From the NCBI RefSeq assembly GCF_947495965.1, contig NZ_CANMBB010000004.1:62001-126000 (forward strand): a stretch of DNA of 64,000 nucleotides, given 5' to 3'. A program made the translations under genes and the position numbers. The notes below the pieces were generated by a model. It was not told where the DNA came from. It saw nothing but the letters and a program-made list of their open reading frames with translations, and made no database searches. Shown here piece after piece: positions 17,604 through 26,911 of this stretch. Every line of letters starts with the position of its first letter. Within the stretch, counting starts at the first letter, position 1. Source of the DNA: an uncultured Maribacter sp. (GTDB taxonomy: Bacteria > Bacteroidota > Bacteroidia > Flavobacteriales > Flavobacteriaceae).

Positions 17604-18575
17604 TTGTTACAATTTTCTTGTGCTAGTCAAAAAAACATAAAAATTAACGGAGTTAGTTTTGTAGCTTCTAGAGCGCAAGTAACACAAGAACATGTAAATA
17701 GTGTTTTAAATGTAAATGCAAATCATGCTGCAATAATGCCATTTGGTTTTGTTAGAGATATAAACTCGTCAGAAATTTTTTTTAATACAGAAAGGCAATG
17801 GTTTGGAGAAACAAAAAATGGAGCAAAGCAATATATAAGTATCTTACATAAGAATAAGATAAAAGTAATGCTTAAGCCTCAAATATGGATAAGAAGAGGA
17901 GAGTTTACAGGAACTCTTAAAATGAAAACAGAAGAAGATTGGCTTGCTTTAGAAAAATCTTATGAGAAATTTATAATTACGTACGCTAAGTTGGCTCAAG
18001 AAAGTAAAACAGATTTACTATGTATAGGTACAGAGTTAGAGCAATTTGTTGTTCGCAGACCAGAATATTGGAAGCAGTTAATTATAAAAATTAGAAGTAT
18101 TTACAAAGGGAAATTAACCTATGCTGCTAATTGGGATGAATACCCTAAAGTTCCTTTTTGGAAAGAATTAGATTTTATAGGAATAGATGCTTATTTTCCA
18201 TTGTCAGAATCTAAAACGCCATCTGTGGAAGAGTTGAAAGAAGGATGGCAACCATGGAAAAGCAAAATGAGGGTTATTTCTGAAGAAAATAATAAGCCTA
18301 TAATTTTTACGGAGTTTGGGTATAGAAGTGTAGATTATAATGCTAAAAAACCATGGACTGTAGATCGTACTAATGAGGCTGTTAATTTAAAAGCACAAGC
18401 TAATGCAAAAGAGGCTATATTTAGTGAGTTTTGGGAAGAAAAATGGTTTGCAGGCGGGTATGTTTGGAAATGGTTTGTAGACCATGAAAGTAGCGGAGGA
18501 AAAAAGGATAATAGGTTTACGCCCCAAAACAAACCAGCCGAAGAAATAATAAAGAGTTTTTATAAGAACAATTAA
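17577..18575 (+). CDS. Lipoprotein glycoside hydrolase, GH113-like
   Basis: A 332-residue lipoprotein (lipobox LQFSC at about residues 11-15) with a TIM-barrel hydrolase domain. The acid/base glutamate region is GTELEQF (about 149-155), and the nucleophile region is IIFTEFGYRS (about 241-250). FIGIDAYFP and the final KWFVDHESSGG match GH113 beta-mannanase-like enzymes. It probably acts on a beta-mannan or related glycan at the outer membrane. It is followed after one base by another lipoprotein gene. Substrate specificity within the family is uncertain. Confidence 0.72.
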   Translation: MKKLGLLFLLLQFSCASQKNIKINGVSFVASRAQVTQEHVNSVLNVNANHAAIMPFGFVRDINSSEIFFNTERQWFGETKNGAKQYISILHKNKIKVMLKPQIWIRRGEFTGTLKMKTEEDWLALEKSYEKFIITYAKLAQESKTDLLCIGTELEQFVVRRPEYWKQLIIKIRSIYKGKLTYAANWDEYPKVPFWKELDFIGIDAYFPLSESKTPSVEELKEGWQPWKSKMRVISEENNKPIIFTEFGYRSVDYNAKKPWTVDRTNEAVNLKAQANAKEAIFSEFWEEKWFAGGYVWKWFVDHESSGGKKDNRFTPQNKPAEEIIKSFYKNN

Positions 18576-18576
18576 A

Positions 18577-19305
18577 ATGAAAAATTATATTCTTTTTATA
18601 TGCTGTATTTTGTTCGTTAGTTGTTCTGAAGATTTAGAAGAAACTAAAGAAACATTACAAAGCAACATAGACGGCAAAAATATTGTTGTAGATAATGTAA
18701 TTGCCTGTGCAGCTAGTGGCAAAAATGAATCTAAAGTTAGCATATTTTTATACCCTAGACCTGGAGCTACCAATATTCAATGTTACGCAACAGCCACAGA
18801 AGATTTTGATAAAAATAATTATAGAAATTATAAGAAAGTTAATGCATCATTATCTAATGTATTTAATGGTTATTTAATGAAGTTTGATGTAGATTTTGAT
18901 TCTGAAAAATGGGTTATTGTAACGTTTGATGAAGAAGATAAAACGCACTTGTGTAACCCAATTAGGTTAAAACAATTTACAAAACCTACAGAGTATTTAG
19001 TAGATAATGTTACTATAGATGCCAGTACCCAAATGCCTAATTTTATATGGGAAGATGGGAGTTTTTTAGATACTAAAATTTATTTTCAAGTAATATCAAA
19101 CACTCAAAATAATCTTTTGTCTGGTACTTATACCTATGAGAAGCAGTTTGTATATTATAATTTAGATAATGTAATTTTAAATGTAACCAGAGATAATCCA
19201 CCAGAGTTAAATAACAATACCAATTATAACTTTACATTAATGGGTGTGAGTGAAGATAATTGGGTAAATTTATTTTCAGAAAAAACTTTTACCACACAAT
19301 TTTAA
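18577..19305 (+). CDS. Lipoprotein of unknown function
   Basis: A 242-residue protein with a clear lipobox (ILFVSCSED, cysteine at about residue 16). The rest is beta-rich and acidic, with no motif I can assign. It might be a surface-exposed ligand-binding or fibronectin-like module. It lies one base after the GH113-like gene and three bases before the BamA/TamA-like gene, so it is co-transcribed with both. Confidence 0.55.
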   Translation: MKNYILFICCILFVSCSEDLEETKETLQSNIDGKNIVVDNVIACAASGKNESKVSIFLYPRPGATNIQCYATATEDFDKNNYRNYKKVNASLSNVFNGYLMKFDVDFDSEKWVIVTFDEEDKTHLCNPIRLKQFTKPTEYLVDNVTIDASTQMPNFIWEDGSFLDTKIYFQVISNTQNNLLSGTYTYEKQFVYYNLDNVILNVTRDNPPELNNNTNYNFTLMGVSEDNWVNLFSEKTFTTQF

Positions 19306-19308
19306 AAA

Positions 19309-20577
19309 ATGTACAAAAGTATTCTTGTTCTAGTATTAATTTTAGCGGTAGCAATAGGTAATGCTCAAGAAGAGAATTTTACAATATCTAAAATAGAAAT
19401 TACAGGAGCAAAGAGAACTAAGACCTCTTTTGTAAAGAATCTCATAAAAATAAAGGAAGGTGTAGTTTTAGACTCTGTTCAATTAGTATCAGACATTGCA
19501 CATTTAAAAAGATTAGCATTTATTGCAAATGCAACATTCAAAGTAACTAAAAATGTAGATAATACCTGTGAGGTAAATTATCATTTAGAAGAGAATATTA
19601 CTTTAATTCCGTTTGCTAATTTGTTTAGTTCCTCTAATGATGATTTTGCTTTTAGAGTTGGTTTGCAAGAGTTTAATTTATTTGGTCGCGGTGTTACCCT
19701 AGGAGGTTTTTATCAATATGATATTTTTAATTCTTATGGAGTTAATGTTAGAGCGCCTTATTTGTTTAGTACTAAATTTGGTTTAGCATTTAGCTATAAA
19801 GACTTAACCACACAAGAACCAGTTTTTTTTGATAACAATACCGCAGATTATAAGTACAACAATAAAGGAGCAGAGCTTTTAGGATTATATCAAATAAACT
19901 TTAAAAACAGAGTAGAGCTTGGTTTTAGTTTGTTTACAGAAGATTATAATTATATTTCTGGAGCTACAAACGCCTCAGTTCCACAGGCGTTAAAGGTAGA
20001 TAAACATTTATTTAAGCTTATTTATAATTATTCAGATATAGAATATCATTACCAATATTTATCTGGTTTTAGGAGTAACCTTAATTTTCAATACGTTGGT
20101 AGTACCAATGAAAATTTACCAGAGTTTTTAATAGGCTTTAATGATTTTGCTTTCTACAAAAGAATTAAAGAAAAAGGAAATTGGGCTAGTAGAGTTCGTT
20201 TAGGATTGGCAACCAATGTAAATACTCCTTTTGCGCCATTTACAGTAGATAATAATATAAATATACGAGGAGTAGGTAATACTATAGATCGTGGTACAGC
20301 AGCAGTTATAATAAATTCAGAATACAGGCATACTTTAATAGACAAAGACTGGTTTGTTTTACAGAGTAATGTATTTATAGATGGTGGTACTTGGAGAAAC
20401 CCTGGAGGAGATTTTGGAGATTTTAGCGATGACCAAAACTTGAGAATATACCCGGGAGTAGGATTGCGCTTTATGCATAAAAAAATCTTTAATGCCATTT
20501 TTAGGATAGATTATGGTTACGGTATTACTAAAAATGCATCTAGAGGCTTAGTCTTTGGTATTGGTCAGTATTTTTAA
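19309..20577 (+). CDS. BamA/TamA-family outer-membrane protein
   Basis: A 422-residue exported protein (signal peptide ending IGNAQE, about residue 20). A single N-terminal POTRA-like domain (ISKIEITGAKRTKTSFV, about 25-41) is followed by a C-terminal barrel of the bacterial surface-antigen family. NNINIRGVG near residue 320 and the last strand ending IGQYF match that family. It is shorter than BamA (which has five POTRAs), so an accessory insertase or a two-partner-type transporter is likely. It closes the 17.6-20.6 kb gene run. Confidence 0.72.
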   Translation: MYKSILVLVLILAVAIGNAQEENFTISKIEITGAKRTKTSFVKNLIKIKEGVVLDSVQLVSDIAHLKRLAFIANATFKVTKNVDNTCEVNYHLEENITLIPFANLFSSSNDDFAFRVGLQEFNLFGRGVTLGGFYQYDIFNSYGVNVRAPYLFSTKFGLAFSYKDLTTQEPVFFDNNTADYKYNNKGAELLGLYQINFKNRVELGFSLFTEDYNYISGATNASVPQALKVDKHLFKLIYNYSDIEYHYQYLSGFRSNLNFQYVGSTNENLPEFLIGFNDFAFYKRIKEKGNWASRVRLGLATNVNTPFAPFTVDNNINIRGVGNTIDRGTAAVIINSEYRHTLIDKDWFVLQSNVFIDGGTWRNPGGDFGDFSDDQNLRIYPGVGLRFMHKKIFNAIFRIDYGYGITKNASRGLVFGIGQYF

Positions 20578-20635
20578 TAGGAATAAAAATTTAATTACTT
20601 TTTTTAAAACCTGTAGCACATTTAAAAAAGTTATA

Positions 20636-20677
20636 TAATTTTGATGCAGAACTTTAAAAAGTTAGGCATTATTTTTG
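20636..20677 (+). promoter_or_regulatory. Promoter elements for the amidase gene
   Basis: Two full matches to TAnnTTTG, TAATTTTG at 20636-20643 and TATTTTTG at 20670-20677, precede the ATG at 20691. The first would give a leader of about 43 bases, the second a very short one. Which is used cannot be decided from sequence. Confidence 0.4.
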
Positions 20678-20690
20678 AATCCTTTTTTAT

Positions 20691-21740
20691 ATGAAATTTA
20701 TCTCTCTTTCTTTTTTTAAAAACGTTATAACACTTGTTTTTCTATGCCTCTCTTTAAGTGTTATGGCTCAAAAAGATTCTTTAGAAACTGTTATTGCAGA
20801 AAAAGGAGAAGGTATTTATGCCTTGTTACGAAAAAAAGGAGTTAATCCTTATGAAACTTTTGATGCTTTTGTAGCACTTAATATAGATAATATTAGAGAT
20901 AGTATTCATGTATACGAAGGGCGTACGTATAAAATACCTAATGTAGAAGAAAAGGTAAAAGTACAAGAGCCACAAAAAGCAATACCTAATGTTGCGCCAA
21001 ATGCAGGAAAAGGATATGGTATTTTTGGAAAAAAGTATAGAAAAGTCCCCATTAAAAGTAGCAAATTAAAAAATGCCGTTTTTTATTTAGTTGCAGGTCA
21101 TGGAGGGCCAGACCCAGGAGCTATGGCTACGTATGCAGGAAAGCCTATTGCAGAAGATGAATATGCTTATGATATAACTTTAAGGTTGGCAAGAGAATTA
21201 ATTTCGCATGGAGCACTTGTTTATATTATTATAAGAGACAATAATGATGGAATAAGAGATAAGCGTATTTTAAAAATAGACCATGATGAGGTTGCGTACC
21301 AAAATAAAGTTATTCCTCTAAACCAACTTGCTAGATTAAAACAGCGTGTAGATATTGTAAATGAATTATACGCAAAGCACAAAGGACAATACCAGCGTTT
21401 AATTGTTACACATGTAGATAGTAGAAGTAAAGGTCAGAATATAGATGTTTTCTTTTACCACCATGAAAAAAGTAAAAGTGGTAAAAATTTAGCAGAAAAT
21501 ATTCATAAAACTTTTCAGAAAAAATATAAAAAGTACCAGCCAAATAGAACTTACTCGGGTACTTTTGAGCATAGAACAGAACTTTATTTGGTAAGAAAAA
21601 CATGGCCAGCAATGACCTTTATAGAAATTGGTAATATTAGAAATAAGAAAGACCAAAAAAGAATTTTAGAACCAGATAACAGGCAAGCCCTTGCTAAATG
21701 GATAAGTGAAGGGGCTATTTTAGATTTCCAAAAAAGATAA
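20691..21740 (+). CDS. N-acetylmuramoyl-L-alanine amidase
   Basis: A 349-residue exported cell-wall hydrolase that cleaves the lactyl-amide bond of peptidoglycan. The signal peptide ends at SVMAQ (about residue 27). An N-terminal LysM-like segment (about 38-83) precedes an Amidase_3 domain. Zinc ligands are His137 (VAGHGGPDPG), Glu157 (AEDEYAYD) and His241 (IVTHVDSR), and the catalytic glutamate is in FIEIGNI near residue 326. It stands alone with its own promoter. Confidence 0.85.
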   Translation: MKFISLSFFKNVITLVFLCLSLSVMAQKDSLETVIAEKGEGIYALLRKKGVNPYETFDAFVALNIDNIRDSIHVYEGRTYKIPNVEEKVKVQEPQKAIPNVAPNAGKGYGIFGKKYRKVPIKSSKLKNAVFYLVAGHGGPDPGAMATYAGKPIAEDEYAYDITLRLARELISHGALVYIIIRDNNDGIRDKRILKIDHDEVAYQNKVIPLNQLARLKQRVDIVNELYAKHKGQYQRLIVTHVDSRSKGQNIDVFFYHHEKSKSGKNLAENIHKTFQKKYKKYQPNRTYSGTFEHRTELYLVRKTWPAMTFIEIGNIRNKKDQKRILEPDNRQALAKWISEGAILDFQKR

Positions 21741-21803
21741 TAAGTATTAATTTTTAAGAAGGCAAAAATTACCTTTTTAATAAAGAATTAGTGTCTCTAA
21801 ATT

Positions 21804-21830
21804 AAATTAGTTAACTTAGTTAACTAATTT
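21804..21830. promoter_or_regulatory. Catabolic-regulon operator, PCC/MCM operon
   Basis: A 27-base perfect palindrome about a central base: two GTTAAC half-sites separated by TTA, with AAATTA and TAATTT wings. It sits immediately upstream of TATTTTTG (21836-21843), a full TAnnTTTG element, so a bound protein would cover the -33 region. It is the reverse complement of the site at 44659-44685, 22.9 kb away. Confidence 0.75.
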
Positions 21831-21835
21831 TTAAG

Positions 21836-21843
21836 TATTTTTG
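21836..21843 (+). promoter_or_regulatory. -7 element of the PCC/MCM operon
   Basis: TATTTTTG matches TAnnTTTG and lies six bases after the operator. Predicted transcription starts about 49 bases before the biotin-carrier ATG. Confidence 0.6.
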
Positions 21844-21897
21844 TTGTAGTTCCATTTTATATAAAAAGATAGAAGTAAAAAAATAAACCTAAAAAAT

Positions 21898-22377
21898 ATG
21901 GCCAACTATCGTATCACTATTGATAAAGAAGAAATTTTAATTGATAAACAGGCAGTAGAAAAAATAGATGTAAGTAGTATTAATGATACTCATTTTCATG
22001 TGTTAAAAAATGCAAAAGCTTATAATGTAGAGTTAATTAGTTCTAATTTTTTAGAAAAGGAAGTAACCATTGCCGTAAATGGGAACACACATGTTCTTAA
22101 AATAGAAGATAGTTATGACCAAATGGTTAAAGAGATGGGATTGTTTTCTAATGCTTCTCAAAAATTAAATAATGTAAAAGCACCAATGCCAGGTCTTATT
22201 ATAGATATTCTTGTAGAAGAAGGGCAAGAAATAGAAGAAGGCACACCGCTATTAATTCTATCCGCAATGAAAATGGAAAATATAATCTTATCGCAAGGAG
22301 AAGGTACTATAACATCTATAGGTGTTAAAAAGGATGATGCTGTAGATAAAGGTCAAATAATAATTGAGGTAGAATAA
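21898..22377 (+). CDS. Biotin carboxyl carrier protein of an acyl-CoA carboxylase
   Basis: A 159-residue biotin carrier. The C-terminal biotinyl domain has the AMKM motif with the biotinylated lysine at about residue 125. The N-terminal half (about 1-85) is the extra region found in propionyl-CoA or methylcrotonyl-CoA carboxylase carriers. It is the first gene of a five-gene operon that ends with methylmalonyl-CoA mutase, so it probably carries CO2 for propionyl-CoA carboxylation. The biotin carboxylase gene follows after nine bases. Confidence 0.85.
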   Translation: MANYRITIDKEEILIDKQAVEKIDVSSINDTHFHVLKNAKAYNVELISSNFLEKEVTIAVNGNTHVLKIEDSYDQMVKEMGLFSNASQKLNNVKAPMPGLIIDILVEEGQEIEEGTPLLILSAMKMENIILSQGEGTITSIGVKKDDAVDKGQIIIEVE

Positions 22378-22386
22378 TATAATAGG

Positions 22387-23859
22387 ATGAAAAAAATAGT
22401 AATAGCCAACCGTGGAGAAATAGCATTGCGTATAATGAAAACTGCCCAAAAAATGGGTATTAAAACCGTTGCAGTATATTCAGATGTAGACCGTAATTCG
22501 CCTCATGTAAAATTTGCAGATGAAGCAGTTCTTTTAGGAGCGGCACCATCCTCAGAGTCTTACTTAGTAATGGAAAAAATTATTGATGCAGCGAAGACTA
22601 CTGGAGCACAAGGAATTCACCCAGGATATGGGTTTTTAAGTGAAAATGCTGTTTTTGCGCAAATGGTAAAGGATAACGGACTAACCTTTATTGGTCCTAA
22701 ACCTCATGCTATAAAAGTAATGGGTAATAAATTAGCAGCAAAAGAAGCCGTAAAGGATTATAACATTCCAATGGTTCCAGGTATAGAAGAGGCCATTACA
22801 GATATAGATTTAGCTAAGAAAATAGCAAAACAAATAGGCTTTCCTATACTAATAAAAGCATCTGCTGGTGGCGGTGGTAAGGGTATGCGTGTTGTAGAAG
22901 CACTAGAAGAGCTTCAAGAGCAAATGGAAAGAGCCATTAGTGAAGCCGTTGCTGCTTTTGGAGACGGAGCCGTTTTTATAGAAAAATATGTAACCTCACC
23001 AAGGCATATAGAAATTCAAGTATTAGCAGATAATCATGGAAATGTTGTGCATTTATTTGAAAGAGAATGTAGTGTACAACGTAGACACCAAAAAGTAGTA
23101 GAAGAAGCACCATCTATAGTATTAACTCCTGAGATTAGAAAAGAAATGGGAGAAGCTGCTATAAAAGTAGCAAAAGCTTGTGATTATGTTGGAGCAGGTA
23201 CTGTAGAGTTTCTTTTAGATGGCGATAAGAATTTTTATTTCTTAGAAATGAATACTAGGTTACAGGTAGAGCATCCTGTAACAGAGTTAATTTCAGGATT
23301 AGATTTGGTAGAGCAACAAATTAAAGTGGCTCGTAATCAAGAGTTAGAGTTTAAACAAGAAGACCTTAGTATAAATGGCCATGCCTTAGAAATTAGAGTG
23401 TATGCAGAGGATCCATTAGAAAATTTTATGCCAAGTATAGGAACCTTAGAAACATATATAAGACCAACAGGGGAAGGTGTTCGTGTAGATGATGGTTTTG
23501 AGCAAGGCATGCCAGTTCCTATTTACTATGATCCAATGTTATCTAAGTTAATTACTTATGGTAAAAATAGAGACGAAGCAATACAGTTAATGATTAAAGC
23601 AATAGAAGGGTATAAGATAGAAGGGGTTTCTACCACCTTACCTTTTGGAAAATTTGTGTGCGAGCATGAAGCTTTTCAATCTGGTGATTTTGATACTCAT
23701 TTTGTAAAAAAATATTATAACCCAGAAAGCTTAGAAAAAGAATTTTCTAAAGAGAGAGAAGTAGCTGCCGAAGTTGGTTTGTGGTTATATCTAGAAAATC
23801 AAAAAAAGATTAAAACAAGCAAAGTACTAGCATCTAACTGGAAAAAAAATAGAATCTAG
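22387..23859 (+). CDS. Biotin carboxylase subunit of propionyl-CoA carboxylase
   Basis: ATP-dependent carboxylation of biotin. The 490-residue protein has the ATP-grasp glycine loop ([13 protein letters not shown], about 158-170), GYGFLSEN near 80 and [14 protein letters not shown] near 290, which are standard for AccC/PccA. It lacks a fused carrier domain, matching the separate carrier encoded upstream. The carboxyltransferase gene follows after 29 bases. The operon context favours propionyl-CoA over acetyl-CoA as the final substrate. Confidence 0.9.
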   Translation: MKKIVIANRGEIALRIMKTAQKMGIKTVAVYSDVDRNSPHVKFADEAVLLGAAPSSESYLVMEKIIDAAKTTGAQGIHPGYGFLSENAVFAQMVKDNGLTFIGPKPHAIKVMGNKLAAKEAVKDYNIPMVPGIEEAITDIDLAKKIAKQIGFPILIKASAGGGGKGMRVVEALEELQEQMERAISEAVAAFGDGAVFIEKYVTSPRHIEIQVLADNHGNVVHLFERECSVQRRHQKVVEEAPSIVLTPEIRKEMGEAAIKVAKACDYVGAGTVEFLLDGDKNFYFLEMNTRLQVEHPVTELISGLDLVEQQIKVARNQELEFKQEDLSINGHALEIRVYAEDPLENFMPSIGTLETYIRPTGEGVRVDDGFEQGMPVPIYYDPMLSKLITYGKNRDEAIQLMIKAIEGYKIEGVSTTLPFGKFVCEHEAFQSGDFDTHFVKKYYNPESLEKEFSKEREVAAEVGLWLYLENQKKIKTSKVLASNWKKNRI

Positions 23860-23888
23860 TTTTTCTAAAGAAAGGTAAAAAGCATACA

Positions 23889-25430
23889 ATGAAAGACAAT
23901 CAAACAATATTACAAGATAAATTAAAAGCATCTAAATTAGGTGGTGGTCAAGAACGTATTAAAAAACAGCATGCTAAAGGAAAACTAACGGCACATGAGC
24001 GTATTCATTTTTTATTAGATGAGGGTTCTTTTGAAGAAATGGGTGCTTTAGTAACGCACCGTACTAAAGATTTTGGTATGGATAAGCAGGTTTTTTACGG
24101 AGATGGTGTAGTTACAGGTTACGGTACAATTAATAGTAGACAGGTATATGTTTTTGCGCAAGATTTTACTGTTTTTGGAGGAGCTTTATCCGAAACACAT
24201 GCCGAAAAAATATGCAAAGTAATGGATATGGCTATGAAAATAGGGGTGCCATTAATTGGTTTAAATGATAGTGGAGGGGCACGTATTCAAGAAGGAGTTA
24301 GGTCTTTAGGAGGATATGCCGATATTTTTCATAAAAACGTAATGGCATCGGGAGTAATTCCTCAAATTTCTGCTATTATGGGACCCTGTGCAGGTGGTGC
24401 TGTTTATTCTCCTGCAATGACAGATTTTACGTTAATGGTAGAAAACTCTAGTTATATGTTTGTTACTGGACCCAATGTGGTAAAAACAGTAACAAATGAA
24501 GAAGTAACATCAGAAGAATTAGGAGGAGCTAGTACACACGCTACCAAATCTGGGGTTACCCATTTAACTGCTGCTAATGATATTGCATGTATAAACCAAA
24601 TAAAGCAATTGGTTAGTTATATGCCACAAAATTGTGAGGATACTCCAGAACAATTACCTTATGTATTAGGAGAAGAAATAAGAGACGTTTTAGAAGAAAT
24701 AGTGCCAGAAAATGCAAATCAGCCTTATGATATGCGTCATGTAATTAATGGTATTATTGATGAAGAATCTTTTTTTGAAATACATAAAGATTACGCAGAA
24801 AATATTGTAGTTGGTTTTGCTAGAATTGCAGGAAAAAGTATTGGTATTGTTGCCAATCAGCCTATAAGTTTAGCTGGTGTTTTAGATGTAGAAGCATCTA
24901 AAAAAGCGGCAAGATTTACACGTTTTTGCGATTGTTTTAATATTCCTTTATTAGTATTAGTAGATGTCCCAGGGTTTTTGCCAGGAACAGATCAAGAATG
25001 GAATGGGATTATTACTAACGGCGCAAAATTATTATACGCTTTAAGTGAAGCTACGGTACCAAAAATTACAGTAATTACTCGTAAAGCTTATGGTGGTGCC
25101 TATGATGTAATGAATTCTAAACATATTGGTGCCGATATGAATTATGCATGGCCAGGAGCAGAAATTGCTGTGATGGGAGCAAAAGGCGCAAGTGAAATTA
25201 TTTTTAGAAAAGAAATAGCTTCTGCAGAAGATTCAGAAGCAAAACTTATAGAAAAAGAAAAAGAGTATGCAGATAAATTTGCAAACCCTTATAGTGCAGC
25301 AGAAAGAGGTTTTATAGATGAGGTTATTTTACCTAAGGACACCCGTAAAAAACTTATAAAAGCTTTTGCAATGTTAGAAAATAAAAGTGTTACATTGCCT
25401 AAAAAGAAGCATGGAAACATCCCTTTATAA
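23889..25430 (+). CDS. pccB: Propionyl-CoA carboxylase carboxyltransferase (beta subunit)
   Basis: Transfers CO2 from biotin to propionyl-CoA to give methylmalonyl-CoA. The 513-residue crotonase-fold protein carries the expected motifs [32 protein letters not shown] and [12 protein letters not shown], plus the acyl-CoA-binding region [10 protein letters not shown]. Its length is typical of PccB. The mutase genes follow in the same operon, which makes propionyl-CoA a better fit than methylcrotonyl-CoA or geranyl-CoA. Confidence 0.88.
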   Translation: MKDNQTILQDKLKASKLGGGQERIKKQHAKGKLTAHERIHFLLDEGSFEEMGALVTHRTKDFGMDKQVFYGDGVVTGYGTINSRQVYVFAQDFTVFGGALSETHAEKICKVMDMAMKIGVPLIGLNDSGGARIQEGVRSLGGYADIFHKNVMASGVIPQISAIMGPCAGGAVYSPAMTDFTLMVENSSYMFVTGPNVVKTVTNEEVTSEELGGASTHATKSGVTHLTAANDIACINQIKQLVSYMPQNCEDTPEQLPYVLGEEIRDVLEEIVPENANQPYDMRHVINGIIDEESFFEIHKDYAENIVVGFARIAGKSIGIVANQPISLAGVLDVEASKKAARFTRFCDCFNIPLLVLVDVPGFLPGTDQEWNGIITNGAKLLYALSEATVPKITVITRKAYGGAYDVMNSKHIGADMNYAWPGAEIAVMGAKGASEIIFRKEIASAEDSEAKLIEKEKEYADKFANPYSAAERGFIDEVILPKDTRKKLIKAFAMLENKSVTLPKKKHGNIPL

Positions 25431-25482
25431 GTAAGTAACTTAGGGGAAAGACACTGCGTTTATAGGAAAATAATTTAAAATT

Positions 25483-25496
25483 CGAGGCTATCCTCG
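25483..25496 (+). other. Intercistronic hairpin between PCC and mutase genes
   Basis: CGAGG (25483-25487) pairs with CCTCG (25492-25496) around a CTAT loop inside the 104-base gap. Flanking TTTAAA and ATTTAAA can extend the stem. There is no T-run, so RNA processing or stability is likelier than termination. No cobalamin-riboswitch features are visible. Confidence 0.4.
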
Positions 25497-25534
25497 GAGC
25501 ATTTAAATCTCAATTATCGAGTAAATAAAATAGA

Positions 25535-26911
25535 ATGGATACAAAAACGATGTTTAAAGAATTTTCAGAAACATCTTCTAAGGAATGGACTTCTATTATT
25601 GAGGAAAATTTAAAAGGAGCCAGTTTTGAAGAAACTTTAGTTTGGCAATCTGCAGAAGGGATACAAGTAGCTCCTTTTTACCATAAAGATTTAAAAGGTT
25701 CAGAAACGCTAACGTCACTACAAACTAAAACTTGGAAAATTGGTCAGTTCATTACGGTAATAGATGCTGTTAGTGCAAATAAACAAGCAGTATCTTCCTT
25801 AAATGGCGGCGCGGAAAATTTATGTTTCTATATTACATCCGAAGAAATAAATATAAGTTTATTACTCTACGAAATCGATTTAGATAAGATTTCCATATAC
25901 TTTAATTTTTCTTTTTTATCCTCTAATTATATTAAAGATATACTAAGTTTTATAGGTAAATCTAGGAACAATATATTCTTTAATGTTGCTATTCTAAGTA
26001 ACCTTGGCACCTCTGGAAACTGGTTTACAAATAAAGAAACCGATTTTAAAATTTTAGATGAAATTGTAGATTTGGGTGTGCCAAATGTGTTAATGGTTAA
26101 TGCAGCATCTTACCAAAATGCAGGAGCAAATATGGTAGAGCAGTTAGCAATATCTATAGCCCATGTAAATGAGTATTTTTCTTATTTTGAGGAAAGAAAA
26201 GAATTGGAGAAAATAAAAACCATAACTTTTAAATTAGCTATTGGTACCAATTATTTTTTTGAAATAGCAAAACTTAGAGCACTTCGCATCTTATGTAATG
26301 TATTACAAGAGGTTTATAATACCACAATTCAAATACATATTATAACAGAACCTACAAAGCGTAATAAAACATTGTATGACTATAATGTAAATATGCTTAG
26401 AACTACAACAGAGGGTATGTCTGCAGTTTTAGGAGGGGCAAATACAGTATTTAATATGCCTTATGACGCTATTTTTCATGCTAGTAATGATTTTGGAGAG
26501 AGAATAGCTTTAAATCAACTTTTGTTATTAAAAGAAGAAAGCTCTTTAGATAAAGTAAATAACCCTGCAGATGGTTCTTATTATATAGAAAGTATTACAA
26601 ATCAGTTAGCAGAAAAAGCATTAGAACTATTTAAAGAAATAGAAAATGGTGGCGGCTTTATAGAATCTTTGAAAAAAGGAGAAATTCAAAAGATAATATA
26701 CAAAAGCGCATTAAAGGAACAAGAAAAATTTAATACAAATGAAGAGGTTCTTGTTGGTACTAATAAGTATAGAAATCTTACGGATAAAATGAAGCAAAAT
26801 TTAGATTTTGTACCATTTGCATCAGATATTTTAAAAAATACAGAAGTAGAGCCTATTGTAGAGAGAAGGTTAGCTGAAAAACTAGAACAAGAAATTTTAA
26901 AAGATGAGTAG
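25535..26911 (+). CDS. mutA: Methylmalonyl-CoA mutase small subunit
   Basis: The 458-residue MutA-type subunit resembles the mutase barrel but lacks the C-terminal cobalamin-binding domain and is not catalytic in the known heterodimers. The shared features [21 protein letters not shown] near the N-terminus and [13 protein letters not shown] near residue 347 are visible. Its last eight bases overlap the start of mutB, which implies coupled synthesis of the two subunits. Confidence 0.88.
   Translation: MDTKTMFKEFSETSSKEWTSIIEENLKGASFEETLVWQSAEGIQVAPFYHKDLKGSETLTSLQTKTWKIGQFITVIDAVSANKQAVSSLNGGAENLCFYITSEEINISLLLYEIDLDKISIYFNFSFLSSNYIKDILSFIGKSRNNIFFNVAILSNLGTSGNWFTNKETDFKILDEIVDLGVPNVLMVNAASYQNAGANMVEQLAISIAHVNEYFSYFEERKELEKIKTITFKLAIGTNYFFEIAKLRALRILCNVLQEVYNTTIQIHIITEPTKRNKTLYDYNVNMLRTTTEGMSAVLGGANTVFNMPYDAIFHASNDFGERIALNQLLLLKEESSLDKVNNPADGSYYIESITNQLAEKALELFKEIENGGGFIESLKKGEIQKIIYKSALKEQEKFNTNEEVLVGTNKYRNLTDKMKQNLDFVPFASDILKNTEVEPIVERRLAEKLEQEILKDE

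Noticed and set aside
25431-25534. Cobalamin riboswitch before the methylmalonyl-CoA mutase genes
   Set aside because: The gap is only 104 bases, holds one small hairpin and lacks recognisable B12-box features.
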